Part shown: piece after piece, positions 35,239 to 43,790 of the stretch
Position numbering within the stretch: the stretch's first letter is position 1
Layout: each line of letters starts with the position of its first letter
From: Collinsella aerofaciens
Lineage (GTDB): Bacteria; Actinomycetota; Coriobacteriia; Coriobacteriales; Coriobacteriaceae
Length of the DNA: 44,740 nucleotides
NCBI RefSeq assembly: GCF_019131995.1
Contig: NZ_JAHONA010000018.1
Coordinates: forward strand, 1-44,740
Reading direction: 5' to 3'
Program-made: the position numbers and the translations under genes
Notes under the pieces: model-generated
The model's input: only the letters and a program-made list of their open reading frames with translations
Database searches by the model: none
Told to the model about the DNA's origin: nothing

Positions 35239-35727
35239 ATGGGGCTGTTCAAGAAGAAAAACCCGCAGGATGCCTTTGACCCCGGTGTGTTTACCATAAC
35301 CGATACGATTTTGGACCCGCCGCGGTTTACGTTTTTGCCTGCTATCTACCAAGATGCCACGCGTCGCAAGTGGGCCGTGCATCAGCGTGGTGCGCAGCCG
35401 AAGATCTTTGATTATGCGGATGTGCTGCAGTGCGAAGTGGCAGAAGCTGGCGACCCGGAAGCCGACGAGACGCCTTCAAAACAGGAATTTGCCCAGCGTA
35501 TTCTGGCAAATCCTGCCAAAGCGGCAAAAATAAACGCTGCCAAGCGTAATATGTGTCTTGGTATGGGTGTTGTTGTGGCGGTCCAGACGGGAAAAGACGA
35601 GGTTTCCAAATTAGAGATTCCCGTTATGACCGACGAAGTCAAACGCGATTCAAACCTATATAAGTCGTATCGGAATGTCGCCGAGAAAATCAAGGCCGAG
35701 TTTGATGCCATGGGAGGGCTGGCCTAA
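35239..35727 (+). CDS. hypothetical protein
   Basis: A 162-aa protein of unknown function, with GGGAGG upstream of ATG 35239. It starts with a charged MGLFKKKNPQ, has no signal peptide or membrane span, and contains beta-rich (FTITDTILDPPRFTFLP) and helical C-terminal parts. There is one central DVLQCEV strand and a hydrophobic NMCLGMGVVVAV segment. It may be a PH-like or DUF4428-like small cytoplasmic protein, but I cannot assign a family. The 38-nt gap to the next gene allows co-transcription with the GntR pair. Confidence 0.75.
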   Translation: MGLFKKKNPQDAFDPGVFTITDTILDPPRFTFLPAIYQDATRRKWAVHQRGAQPKIFDYADVLQCEVAEAGDPEADETPSKQEFAQRILANPAKAAKINAAKRNMCLGMGVVVAVQTGKDEVSKLEIPVMTDEVKRDSNLYKSYRNVAEKIKAEFDAMGGLA

Positions 35728-35765
35728 TTCTGGTGACAGACATTTTTGAATGAGGAGTCTGTGCA

Positions 35766-36533
35766 ATGGCAGGCGAATCTTATGCAATTCCCCCCAAAGA
35801 TCGTGCTGTTGAGGGAATTCTTTGGTATATCCAGCACCATCAGCTTGCCGGCGGCGATCGCCTGCCGGCCGAGCGCGTGCTGTGCGAAGAGATTGGCGTT
35901 TCGCGTACGGCGTTGCGTGCCGGTATCACGCGGCTCATCTCGTGTGGAACGCTCGAGAGCCGTCGCGGATCGGGTACGTATGTGTGTCCTCCCAAGCCGT
36001 TGAACATCTTCCAGGAAACGTATAACTTTTCCGATGCTGTACGGACTGCCGGCCTGCACCCCTCTTCTCGTCTGGTTTCCACCGGGACCATCGAGGCGGA
36101 TGAGGCGCTTGCCGACAAGCTTGGGGTGGCTGTAGGCGCTCCCTTGCTCCGTATGCAGCGCGTTCGACTTATTGAGGGCGAGCCGGCGTCAATCGAGACC
36201 GCTCACGTTAACCTGTCCCTGTGCCCATCGCTTCCCGAACACGATTTTGAGTGTGAGAGCCTTTACGATGTCTTGCTCAAAGAAGGTGGCGTGCGTGTTG
36301 AGCATGGACGTGAGCATATCTCCATCTCGCGTTTGAACGCCGAAGAGGCCGAGCTGCTCCAGCAAGAAGAGGGAACGCCGGTGTTCTATGAGAGCTCGAT
36401 CGAATTTGATAAGGACATGCGTTTTGTGGAGCATTGCAAATCGGTGATTTTGCCCACAAAGTTCCGCTTTGCCGATAACGGCGAAGAGAACGGCATGAGG
36501 AGCGTGGCAGGTGAACAATGGCTGAAACAGTAG
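35766..36533 (+). CDS. GntR/UTRA transcriptional regulator 1
   Basis: A 255-aa regulator with a winged helix (about residues 10-75, LPAERVLCEEIGVSRTALRAGI) and a UTRA ligand-binding domain (about 90-240). GAGGAG lies eight bases before the ATG. Its end overlaps the next regulator gene by 16 nt. It is upstream of the SIS/PTS operon and is one of two candidates for its control through GGTAT(C/T)AAA sites. Confidence 0.9.
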   Translation: MAGESYAIPPKDRAVEGILWYIQHHQLAGGDRLPAERVLCEEIGVSRTALRAGITRLISCGTLESRRGSGTYVCPPKPLNIFQETYNFSDAVRTAGLHPSSRLVSTGTIEADEALADKLGVAVGAPLLRMQRVRLIEGEPASIETAHVNLSLCPSLPEHDFECESLYDVLLKEGGVRVEHGREHISISRLNAEEAELLQQEEGTPVFYESSIEFDKDMRFVEHCKSVILPTKFRFADNGEENGMRSVAGEQWLKQ

Positions 36534-37231
36534 ATGCCACCCCGGTTTATATGCGCATTCGACGCCGCATCGAGGAACGTATCGAGCGCAGTATATATCC
36601 CACGGGTTCCATGATTCCGTCCGAAAAAGACCTTGCCGAGGAATTTGGTACGACACGCTTGACCATCCGAAGCGCTGTCGATGAGCTGGTTCGGCGCGGG
36701 CAGATTCGCCGTGTTTGGGGAAAAGGTGCCTTTGTGGCGCAGAAAGTACCTGCTTTTTTTGAACGCACGGTCGGTTTCCGTGAATCGGTCCGTGCTTCGG
36801 GCGGCGAGCCGTCCGTCCGTATTCTCGCGCGTTCCAAGCGTTATGCGGGGCCATATTACGCCGACCTGTTTGGCATCGCCGAGGACGACCTGCTCTATTC
36901 CGTTCGACGCCTGAACTGCATAAACGGTAGCCCCGTATCGATTGAGACGGCGCTGATTCCCTGCCTGCTGTTCCCAACCATCGAAGATATTGACGTGTCG
37001 GTCTTCAGTTTGTACGAGACCTATGAGATGCTGGGCCGAAAGCCAGTCATGGCACAGGAAAAGCTCGATATCGAAGCGCTGGGCGCACGAGATGCCGGCC
37101 TCCTTGGACTGGAACAGGGCGATCTTGTTTTGCTTTTGGAATGCGTGAGCTATGACGCGAGCGGTCAGGCTATCGAGTATGTAAAGTCCTTCAATCGTGG
37201 CGATACGGGCGGCTACACCTATACGTACTAG
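36518..37231 (+). CDS. GntR/UTRA transcriptional regulator 2
   Basis: A 237-aa regulator with a winged helix (about residues 5-70, IPSEKDLAEEFGTTRLTIRSAV) and a UTRA domain (about 80-235). The start lies inside the end of regulator 1. The two proteins are diverged rather than recent duplicates. Adjacent, overlapping GntR/UTRA genes are unusual and could make a heteromer or divide control between the two SIS promoters. Confidence 0.9.
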   Translation: MAETVDATPVYMRIRRRIEERIERSIYPTGSMIPSEKDLAEEFGTTRLTIRSAVDELVRRGQIRRVWGKGAFVAQKVPAFFERTVGFRESVRASGGEPSVRILARSKRYAGPYYADLFGIAEDDLLYSVRRLNCINGSPVSIETALIPCLLFPTIEDIDVSVFSLYETYEMLGRKPVMAQEKLDIEALGARDAGLLGLEQGDLVLLLECVSYDASGQAIEYVKSFNRGDTGGYTYTY

Positions 37232-37318
37232 CTGGTATTTTGTGAATAACGGCTGGGAAACTAACCAGTTTTGATCGTTGGGTCAGCTGTATATACAACC
37301 TTACAGGGCTCAAAATCG

Positions 37319-37396
37319 ACCGTTCGCCGATGGGGATAAATTAATCGACAAAGAGGTATCAAAAAGCCGTAACCTGTAACTGTGATTGGTATCAAA
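37319..37396 (+). promoter_or_regulatory. promoter region of the SIS/PTS operon
   Basis: It contains the shared box ACCGTTCGCCGA (37319-37330), then GGTATCAAAAA (37355-37365) 24 nt further on, then GGTATCAAA (37388-37396) just before the start. The same order and spacing recur upstream of the paralogous SIS gene at 43791. The -10 is unclear (candidate TGTGAT at 37381-37386). Confidence 0.55.
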
Positions 37397-37424
37397 TACT
37401 AATGATTTGTTACGAGGTGAGACG

Positions 37425-38540
37425 ATGAAGATGCTCGATTACGTTCAGCTTGCCCATGTGCGTATGGGGGAGAACCTCGAGCGTTCGTCTGAGCTGGTAG
37501 CGCAGCTCGTTGATATTTTCCAGTCCGGTTCTTTTGACGCGCTGCGCATCGTTGCTTCGGGTTCGTCGCGCCATGCCGCCGATTGCGCCCGCGATTACCT
37601 GCAAGATGCCCTGCAAATGCAGGTGTCCGTTGTGACGCCCGAGGCCTTCGTTGATTTTGAACACACCTATCCGCAGCATGCGCTCAACATTGCCGTTTCG
37701 CAGAGTGGCTATTCGACCAATACGATTGCGGCGCTCGATTACATGCGCGCACACGATATGGCTGCAGTTGCGCTCACGGCAAACGTCGAGGCACCCATCA
37801 AGGAACACGCTGACATCGTTCTTGACTACGGTGTGGGCGTCGAGTCGGTGGACTTTGTGACTCTGGGCGTCGAGGTGCTCGTTGAGTACCTGGTGCTCTT
37901 TGGTATTTACGGCGGTCAGGCGCGCGGAACGATTGACGCCAAGGGCGTTGCCCAGCGTCTTGACGACCTGCGCGAGGCCATCCAGGCCAATGCCGTGATG
38001 TGCAAGACCGCCGAGGCATATGTCCAAGACCACATGCTCGAGCTTTCTGAGCACACGCCCGCCATGGTCGTCGGCAACGGCCCCAACTATGGCGTTGCCG
38101 AAGAGGCGGCCCTCAAGCTGAGCGAGACCATCAAGATTCCTGCCATGCATCACGAAGGCGAGGAGTTCGTCCACGGTCCCGAGATGCAGATCGTTCCGGG
38201 CTATCTGGTGTTTATCGTCGACGATCCGCAGGGGTCGGAGCGTCTTGCGAATATCGCTGATGCGCTATCGAACGTTACGACAAAAACGGTGCTGCTCACG
38301 GCCCATCCCAAGGGTAGGGCTCACGAGGTTGCGGTGCCTCAGGTGGCTCCGCTGCTCAGCGCAATTCCCAATCTTGTGTTCTTCCAGACGATTGCGGCCA
38401 TGATAGCCGAGCGTCTGAAGTCATGGGACGTGCACCCGTATCTCGATGCCGTCTCCAAGCAAATGGAGGTCAAGGCAGAGGGCTACGAAGAGTCAGTCAA
38501 TGCGCTTAAGGCCAAAGCGGCCGAGTGTTACGGAATGTAA
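37425..38540 (+). CDS. SIS-domain sugar isomerase/deglycase 1
   Basis: A 371-aa protein with two SIS domains, like the isomerase half of GlmS and the AgaS/FrlB group. Sugar-phosphate loops are visible as ASGSSRHAA (about residues 43-51) and VSQSGYSTNT (about 88-97), with a second-domain segment HHEGEEFVHGPEM. GAGGTGA precedes ATG 37425; upstream in-frame starts overlap the promoter. Together with the next gene and a mannose-family PTS it resembles one of the two Gfr deglycases of Salmonella, which act on glucoselysine- or fructoselysine-6-phosphate. The exact substrate is inferred from context only. Confidence 0.85.
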   Translation: MKMLDYVQLAHVRMGENLERSSELVAQLVDIFQSGSFDALRIVASGSSRHAADCARDYLQDALQMQVSVVTPEAFVDFEHTYPQHALNIAVSQSGYSTNTIAALDYMRAHDMAAVALTANVEAPIKEHADIVLDYGVGVESVDFVTLGVEVLVEYLVLFGIYGGQARGTIDAKGVAQRLDDLREAIQANAVMCKTAEAYVQDHMLELSEHTPAMVVGNGPNYGVAEEAALKLSETIKIPAMHHEGEEFVHGPEMQIVPGYLVFIVDDPQGSERLANIADALSNVTTKTVLLTAHPKGRAHEVAVPQVAPLLSAIPNLVFFQTIAAMIAERLKSWDVHPYLDAVSKQMEVKAEGYEESVNALKAKAAECYGM

Positions 38541-38600
38541 GCGGGTTTTGATGCCCGTTGGCATGGGGGATGTGGAAACAACCCCAGAAAGGAGAGACAA

Positions 38601-39662
38601 ATGAAGGAAACCGAGAAGATCGAGATCATGCATTTCGACCAGGAGGGCTATCTCGAGGACGGCAAGGCGCTCTACGAGACCGGCAAGAAGATGACCGCCC
38701 TCGCCGACAAGGTCGCCGACGAGGGCTACGACGCCGTGTTCCTGATGGGCGTCGGCGGCACCTGGGACGAGCTCATGCAGCTCGAGTACCTCATGAACAA
38801 GTTCGGCGACCGCGACCTCGAGGTCTACCTGATCCACGCCGCCGAGTGGAACGCCATGGGCCACAAGCGCATGACCGAGAAGTCCGTCGTGCTCACCGCC
38901 TCCGAGTCCGGTACCACCCCCGAGGTCCTCGAGGCCGTCAAGAAGATGAAGGGCATGGGCGTGCGCGTCTACGCCATGACCAAGCCCGAGGGCCCCATCG
39001 GCCAGGCTGTCGGCGCCGAGAACTGCGTCGCCATGGCTTCTGACCATGGTTCGGGCGGCTGTGAGATGGGCTACTACCTCGCCGACTGCTTCGGCCTGCG
39101 CCTGCTCAACCGCCGCGGCTGCTTCCCCAAGTTTGACCTGTTTATCGAGCAGACCAAGGACATCTGGAAGGACATGCTCGATATCCGCAAGCGCTTCGAG
39201 CCGCGCGCCGAGGAGCTCGCCAAGAAGTACGCCCTGGCCCCCTACACCATGTTCATCGGCTCCGGCGCCCTGTGGGGCGAGACCATCCTGTTCTCGATGT
39301 GCATCCTCGAGGAGATGCAGTGGAAGCGCACCCGCTACATCACCTCGGCCGACTTCTTCCACGGCACCCTCGAGCTCGTGGAGCCCGGCGTCCCGGTCTT
39401 CCTGTTCATGGGCGAGGACGAGAACCGCAAGCTCGACGAGCGCGTCCGCGCCTTCCTCAACCGCGGCGTGACCGGCGACACCGACATCAACGTCATCGAC
39501 ACCGCCGAGTTCGCGATCCCCGGCCTTGACGACGAGTTCCGCGTCATCGTCTCCCCGTGGATTCTGACGGTGCTCGTGACCGACCGCCTGGCTCGCTACT
39601 ACGAGACGGTCACCAAGCACAACCTCAAGTATCGTCGCTACTATCACCAGTTCGACTACTAA
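38601..39662 (+). CDS. SIS-domain deglycase 2 (FrlB/GfrF-like)
   Basis: A 353-aa SIS protein. GVGGTWDEL (about residues 50-58) and LTASESGTTPEV form the first sugar-phosphate site; the second domain has TSADFFHGTLELVEPG and LFMGEDENRKLDERV, which recall FrlB, the fructoselysine-6-phosphate deglycase. GGAGAG precedes the ATG. A nearly identical copy begins at 43791. It lies between deglycase 1 and PTS EIIA in one operon. I infer Amadori-compound cleavage, but other phospho-aminosugars are possible. Confidence 0.85.
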   Translation: MKETEKIEIMHFDQEGYLEDGKALYETGKKMTALADKVADEGYDAVFLMGVGGTWDELMQLEYLMNKFGDRDLEVYLIHAAEWNAMGHKRMTEKSVVLTASESGTTPEVLEAVKKMKGMGVRVYAMTKPEGPIGQAVGAENCVAMASDHGSGGCEMGYYLADCFGLRLLNRRGCFPKFDLFIEQTKDIWKDMLDIRKRFEPRAEELAKKYALAPYTMFIGSGALWGETILFSMCILEEMQWKRTRYITSADFFHGTLELVEPGVPVFLFMGEDENRKLDERVRAFLNRGVTGDTDINVIDTAEFAIPGLDDEFRVIVSPWILTVLVTDRLARYYETVTKHNLKYRRYYHQFDY

Positions 39663-39708
39663 AGAAAACGGGTGCGGGAACGTGCCGGGCTATTGAGAGG
39701 AACACAGA

Positions 39709-40128
39709 ATGAGACAGTACATCATCGCCAGCCATGCGCACTTCGCTACCGGCATCAAGGAGAGCGTCGAGCTGCTCTCGGGCGCTCGCGACAACGTCCA
39801 CGATCTTTCGATGTTCGTCGATGGCCGCATGGACGTGGCCGAGGAGGCCCAAAAACTGCTGGCAGGCATGTCTGCCGACGATGATGTCGTTGTCTGCACC
39901 GACCTCTTTGGCGGCAGCGTCAACAACGAGTTCACCAAGATCGTCCAGACGCGTCCCCGCACGTACCTCGTTACCAACATGAACCTTCCTCTCCTCATCC
40001 AGTTGCTGTTCTCTGACGAGTCGGCGCCGGTTGAGGAGACGATTCGCGCCATCGTCGCTGCGGACGATACGCGCGTGAAGTTTGTCAACGATCTTTTGGT
40101 CGATGACGACGAGGAAGAAGAGTTCTAA
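39709..40128 (+). CDS. PTS mannose-family EIIA
   Basis: A 139-aa cytosolic phosphocarrier with the phospho-accepting His in IIASHAHFATG (His10 region) and the DLFGGS motif (about residue 64-69) of the mannose/fructose/sorbose EIIA. The C-terminus is strongly acidic. It takes phosphate from HPr and passes it to EIIB. Third gene of the SIS/PTS operon. Confidence 0.94.
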   Translation: MRQYIIASHAHFATGIKESVELLSGARDNVHDLSMFVDGRMDVAEEAQKLLAGMSADDDVVVCTDLFGGSVNNEFTKIVQTRPRTYLVTNMNLPLLIQLLFSDESAPVEETIRAIVAADDTRVKFVNDLLVDDDEEEEF

Positions 40129-40185
40129 TCCGCAGCACCTACTGACACGCCGTAAGACGGCACAAGACCTTTGGGGGGTCACATT

Positions 40186-40668
40186 ATGATTCAGCTACTT
40201 CGCGTTGACCATCGCCTGCTTCATGGCCAGGTCGCAGTTTCCTGGGTTCAGGGCCTTGGCTCCAACTGCATCTTCTGCGTGGGCGATAAGGTCGCTAACG
40301 ACCCGATGTGGAAGACGACGCTCAAGATGGGCAAGCCTGCCGGCTGCAAGCTCGTCATCAAAGATATGGAGCATGCAATCGAAGCTATCAACTCGGGCGT
40401 GACCGACAAGTACAAGATGATCATCTGTGTCGCCACTATTGCTGAGGCAAAGCAGCTTGTTGAGGGCTGCCCGCAGATCAAGTCGGTCAACCTGGGCAAC
40501 ACCAAGCCCAAGGACGAGAAGCGTCCCGATGCGCGTCAGGTCTCTCGTCAGATCTTCCTGACCGCTGCCGAGGAAGCCGATGTGCGCGAGATGCTGGATC
40601 GTGGCGTTGAGGTCGAGATTCGACCCCTGGCCGATGACCCCAAGGTTGACTGCGCCAGCGTGCTCTAG
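40186..40668 (+). CDS. PTS mannose-family EIIB
   Basis: A 160-aa subunit with the phospho-His motif RVDHRLLHGQVAVSW near the N-terminus (second His). I start at ATG 40186, which has GGGGGG seven bases upstream, rather than TTG 40171. It phosphorylates the sugar as it passes through EIIC/EIID. Confidence 0.94.
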   Translation: MIQLLRVDHRLLHGQVAVSWVQGLGSNCIFCVGDKVANDPMWKTTLKMGKPAGCKLVIKDMEHAIEAINSGVTDKYKMIICVATIAEAKQLVEGCPQIKSVNLGNTKPKDEKRPDARQVSRQIFLTAAEEADVREMLDRGVEVEIRPLADDPKVDCASVL

Positions 40669-40679
40669 GCGTTCAATTT

Positions 40680-40699
40680 CGAAGAGTCTGAGCTCTTCG
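40680..40699 (+). other. small intercistronic hairpin
   Basis: CGAAGAG and CTCTTCG pair across a TCTGAG loop between EIIB and EIIC genes; no T-tract. Confidence 0.4.
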
Positions 40700-40726
40700 T
40701 AGTTTCCTATTAGGAAAGGTGGATAT

Positions 40727-41500
40727 ATGCTTACCCAGGCAATCCTCATCGGACTTATCGCCGCATTTGGTAAGTTCGACTGCCAGCTCGGTACGCTCTA
40801 CGCGTTCCGCCCCATCGTCCTGTGCCCGCTCGTGGGCCTGGTGCTGGGGGACCTGCAGTCCGGCCTCGCGATCGGCGCCAGCCTGGAGCTGCTGTTCATG
40901 GGCTCAATCTCCATCGGCGCCTACGTGCCGCCTGATGAGACGATCGGCGGCGTGCTCGCCTGCGCCTTCGCTATCCAGCTGGGCCAGAGCACCGAGGCAG
41001 CCATCGCGCTTGCCATGCCCATCGCCACGCTGTGCCTTGCCATCAAGAACATCCTCAACGCCGCCCTGCCGATCCTGGTTGACCGCGCTGATGTCTTCTC
41101 CGGCCAGGGCAACCTTAAGGGTGTCTATGCGATGCACTTCCTGATCGGTTTGACCGGTATCATCATGGCGTTCCTGTTGTGCTCGCTGTCGTTCTATCTG
41201 GGTGCTGACGCTATCCATGGCGTGCTCGACTTTATCCCCGACTTTGTCCTTGCTGGCTTTGGCGTTGCAGCCAACATCCTGCCTGCCATGGGCTTCGCCA
41301 TGCTCGGCCGCCTGGTGCTCACCAAGCAGCTCGTGCCCTTCTACTTCCTGGGCTTCCTGCTGTGCTCCTATGCCAACGTGCCCGTCCTGGGCGTCGCCCT
41401 GATCGCCATCATCATCGGCATCGACAAGTTCGACCTGCTCGGCCTGGGCGGAGCCCAGCCCCAGCTCTCCGCGGAAGGGGATGAGGACGATGACTTCTAG
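40727..41500 (+). CDS. PTS mannose-family EIIC
   Basis: A 257-aa membrane subunit with the family-typical GASLELLFMGSISIGAYVPPDE segment region (about residues 46-67) and about six to eight hydrophobic spans. AAAGG lies before the ATG. Its end overlaps the EIID gene. It forms the sugar channel with EIID. Confidence 0.94.
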   Translation: MLTQAILIGLIAAFGKFDCQLGTLYAFRPIVLCPLVGLVLGDLQSGLAIGASLELLFMGSISIGAYVPPDETIGGVLACAFAIQLGQSTEAAIALAMPIATLCLAIKNILNAALPILVDRADVFSGQGNLKGVYAMHFLIGLTGIIMAFLLCSLSFYLGADAIHGVLDFIPDFVLAGFGVAANILPAMGFAMLGRLVLTKQLVPFYFLGFLLCSYANVPVLGVALIAIIIGIDKFDLLGLGGAQPQLSAEGDEDDDF

Positions 41501-42314
41501 TCCCGAGAACAAGATCACGCGCTCCGACCTCGTCAAGAGCGCCGTCAACGTCGGCGCCCTAGGCATGGAGTTCTCCTGGACCTACTACAAGCAGATGAAC
41601 ATCGCCTTCTGCCTGATGGTCGCCAACATGCTCAAGAAGATCTACGCCGGCCGCCCCGACGACTACGCCGAGGCCCTGCACCGCCACTGCGCGTTCTTCA
41701 ACATCACCGTCCAGTTCGCCCCGTTCGTCGGCGGCATCGCGATGGCCATGGAGGAGAAGGTCGCCCGCGGCGAGATCGAGCCCGAGAGCGTCAACGACGT
41801 CAAGGCCGCCCTCATGGGCCCGCTGTCCGGCATCGGCGACTCCATCTTCCTGTCGACGCTGCGCGTGGTCGCCGCCGCGGTGGGCATCAGCCTGTGCCAG
41901 GCCGGCAACCCCTTCGGCCCCATCGCCTTCCTGCTCATCTACAACGTCCCCGGCTTCGCGCTGCGCGTCTGGGGCGCCGTCAAGGGCTACGAGCTGGGCG
42001 TGGGCTTCCTGGACGAGGCCCAGAGGACCGGCCTCATGCAGAAGATCATGACCTGCGTGGGAATCGTGGGCGTCATGGTCGTGGGCGCCATGTGCAAGGA
42101 CATGTTCTGGGCCAGCATCCCGGTGGCCATCGGCTCGGGCGACGACGCCCAGACCCTCCAGGACATCCTGGACGGCATCATGCCCGGCATGCTCGGCATG
42201 ATCGCCTTCTGGCTGTACTACTGGCTGCTGTCCAAGAAGATCAACCCCATGGTGCTGATCGTGGCCACCATGGTCGTGGGCATCATCGGCGCGTTCTTCG
42301 GCGTGCTGGCGTAA
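41490..42314 (+). CDS. PTS mannose-family EIID
   Basis: A 274-aa membrane subunit. The family motif region around EFSWTYYKQMNIAF and the GPLSGIGDSIF segment is present, with C-terminal membrane spans. ATG 41490 is preferred, having GAAGGGG nine bases upstream; ATG 41481 is too close. It overlaps EIIC by 11 nt. This completes an EIIA-B-C-D system, followed by a terminator. Confidence 0.94.
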   Translation: MTSSPENKITRSDLVKSAVNVGALGMEFSWTYYKQMNIAFCLMVANMLKKIYAGRPDDYAEALHRHCAFFNITVQFAPFVGGIAMAMEEKVARGEIEPESVNDVKAALMGPLSGIGDSIFLSTLRVVAAAVGISLCQAGNPFGPIAFLLIYNVPGFALRVWGAVKGYELGVGFLDEAQRTGLMQKIMTCVGIVGVMVVGAMCKDMFWASIPVAIGSGDDAQTLQDILDGIMPGMLGMIAFWLYYWLLSKKINPMVLIVATMVVGIIGAFFGVLA

Positions 42315-42348
42315 GGGCCCGGCTGCATAGATTTTCGTTGCAACCTGG

Positions 42349-42389
42349 AAAGGGGATGGAGCAGGCCTATGCCCTCCATCCCCTTTTTG
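42349..42389 (+). terminator. intrinsic terminator of the SIS/PTS operon
   Basis: AAAGGGGATGGAG pairs perfectly with CTCCATCCCCTTT across a 12-nt loop and is followed by TTTTT. Confidence 0.9.
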
Positions 42390-42405
42390 TATAGAAGGAG
42401 TTCGT

Positions 42406-43620
42406 ATGTTCGCGAAGGATCGCGAAGCAATGCGCCTGACGCCGGCAGAGGTCAAGCTGATTCTTATTGAGTCCCTGCAGTGGTGCGCCAACAACGCGGT
42501 CTACTTTTTGGGGCTTATCGGTGCGGCCACGTATGATCTGGCCGGCACGGCCTTTTTGGTTGCCGCCATTACGCTCGTGCGCAATCTTATGACGTCGGTG
42601 GGCAATATGGTGTCGGGTTCGGTCATCGACCGCTTTGGACCGCGCCGGACGTCGTTTGTGACGTGCGTGATTACGGCAGTGCTATCGCTTGGTGTGGGGT
42701 TAGCGCCGTTGTCTGTCCCCGGGCTTTTGTTTGCCGCGTGCGTCTTGGGACTTGCGGGCGGCTTTATCAACACCTGCACGCATGCGTTTCCGGGATACCT
42801 GGAGTCGACCACCGAGGGCCGTACCCGCGTGAACGGCCTCATGGTGTTCTACAGCAATATTGCCTATACCGCTGGCCCGCTGCTCGGCGGTGCCATCGTG
42901 AGCTGTTTTGCCACGCAATCGGTCTACCTGCTCATGGCGGGCATGATGGGTGTGGCGGCCGTGCTCTCCTTGGGCTGTCACGAGTGCGTTGTTCCCGCAA
43001 AAGGGGAAAAGCTGAAGGGCGGTATTCTGGGCGGCATGGCCGAGGGTGCGCGACTTACGTTTCGCGACCACGACCTGCGCCTCATCTTTATCTCGGGCTT
43101 TTTGGGATTCTTTGCGTTTGGCGCGTTCGATTCGCTGGAGTCGTTGTTCTACCGTGATGTGCTCAACGTGGATATCGTCTGGCTGGGCTGGCTGTCCTCG
43201 GTCGTGGGCCTCACTTCCTCGGTGGGCGCGTTCATCCTGACCAAGCTTTCTGCTCGCCATGTCAACCTGCGATTGCTGCTCGGCGCGCTCATGGCCGTGG
43301 GCATTGGGTCCATGGTGTACGTGGGCACCGATATGCTGGGGGTCGCGATTGTCGGTCAGGCGATTAACGGTCTGGCCTGGGGGTTCCTGGAGCCGCTGCA
43401 GATGATCTTGATTCAGGAGCGCGCCGATATCAAATACCTGGGTCGCATTACCGGCTTTGTGCGCTTTGGCCTGATGAGCGCCGGCGTGGTGCCGCTGCTG
43501 GCGGCTCCGTTTTTGGCGGAGGCTTTGGGCGTCCAGACGGTACTGTTTGGAGCATCGACCATTATTGCGCTGGTAGGAACGCTGTTCTTTGTCGCACAAG
43601 GGAGACGCCGGGGGCGTTAG
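42406..43620 (+). CDS. MFS transporter
   Basis: A 404-aa major facilitator protein with about twelve hydrophobic segments and the loop 2-3 motif GSVIDRFGPRRT (about residues 65-76). GAAGGAG lies before the ATG at a normal distance. It follows the terminator by only 17 nt and so may receive some readthrough. The substrate is unknown; placement between two SIS loci hints at sugar or amino-acid efflux, but that is guesswork. Confidence 0.88.
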   Translation: MFAKDREAMRLTPAEVKLILIESLQWCANNAVYFLGLIGAATYDLAGTAFLVAAITLVRNLMTSVGNMVSGSVIDRFGPRRTSFVTCVITAVLSLGVGLAPLSVPGLLFAACVLGLAGGFINTCTHAFPGYLESTTEGRTRVNGLMVFYSNIAYTAGPLLGGAIVSCFATQSVYLLMAGMMGVAAVLSLGCHECVVPAKGEKLKGGILGGMAEGARLTFRDHDLRLIFISGFLGFFAFGAFDSLESLFYRDVLNVDIVWLGWLSSVVGLTSSVGAFILTKLSARHVNLRLLLGALMAVGIGSMVYVGTDMLGVAIVGQAINGLAWGFLEPLQMILIQERADIKYLGRITGFVRFGLMSAGVVPLLAAPFLAEALGVQTVLFGASTIIALVGTLFFVAQGRRRGR

Positions 43621-43638
43621 CTATACATCAAATTCTAA

Positions 43639-43743
43639 TTTAATACCACTCACCAGAGAATTTCGACCGTTCACCGAGGATTGGAACAGATTGAAAAGTG
43701 GTATTAAAAACACATTGGGTGTATGTCTATAATTGGTATCGAA
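43639..43743 (+). promoter_or_regulatory. promoter region of the second SIS gene
   Basis: It holds TTTAATACC (43639-43647), the shared box ACCGTTCACCGA (43666-43677), GGTATTAAAAA (43700-43710), a -10 box TATAAT (43728-43733) and GGTATCGAA (43735-43743). No good -35 is seen; the first GGTAT box occupies that place. Box order matches the promoter at 37319. Confidence 0.6.
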
Positions 43744-43790
43744 AAGAAACGCGATGTATAGATTCGCGTGCAGGACAGAAAGGAAAAGCC

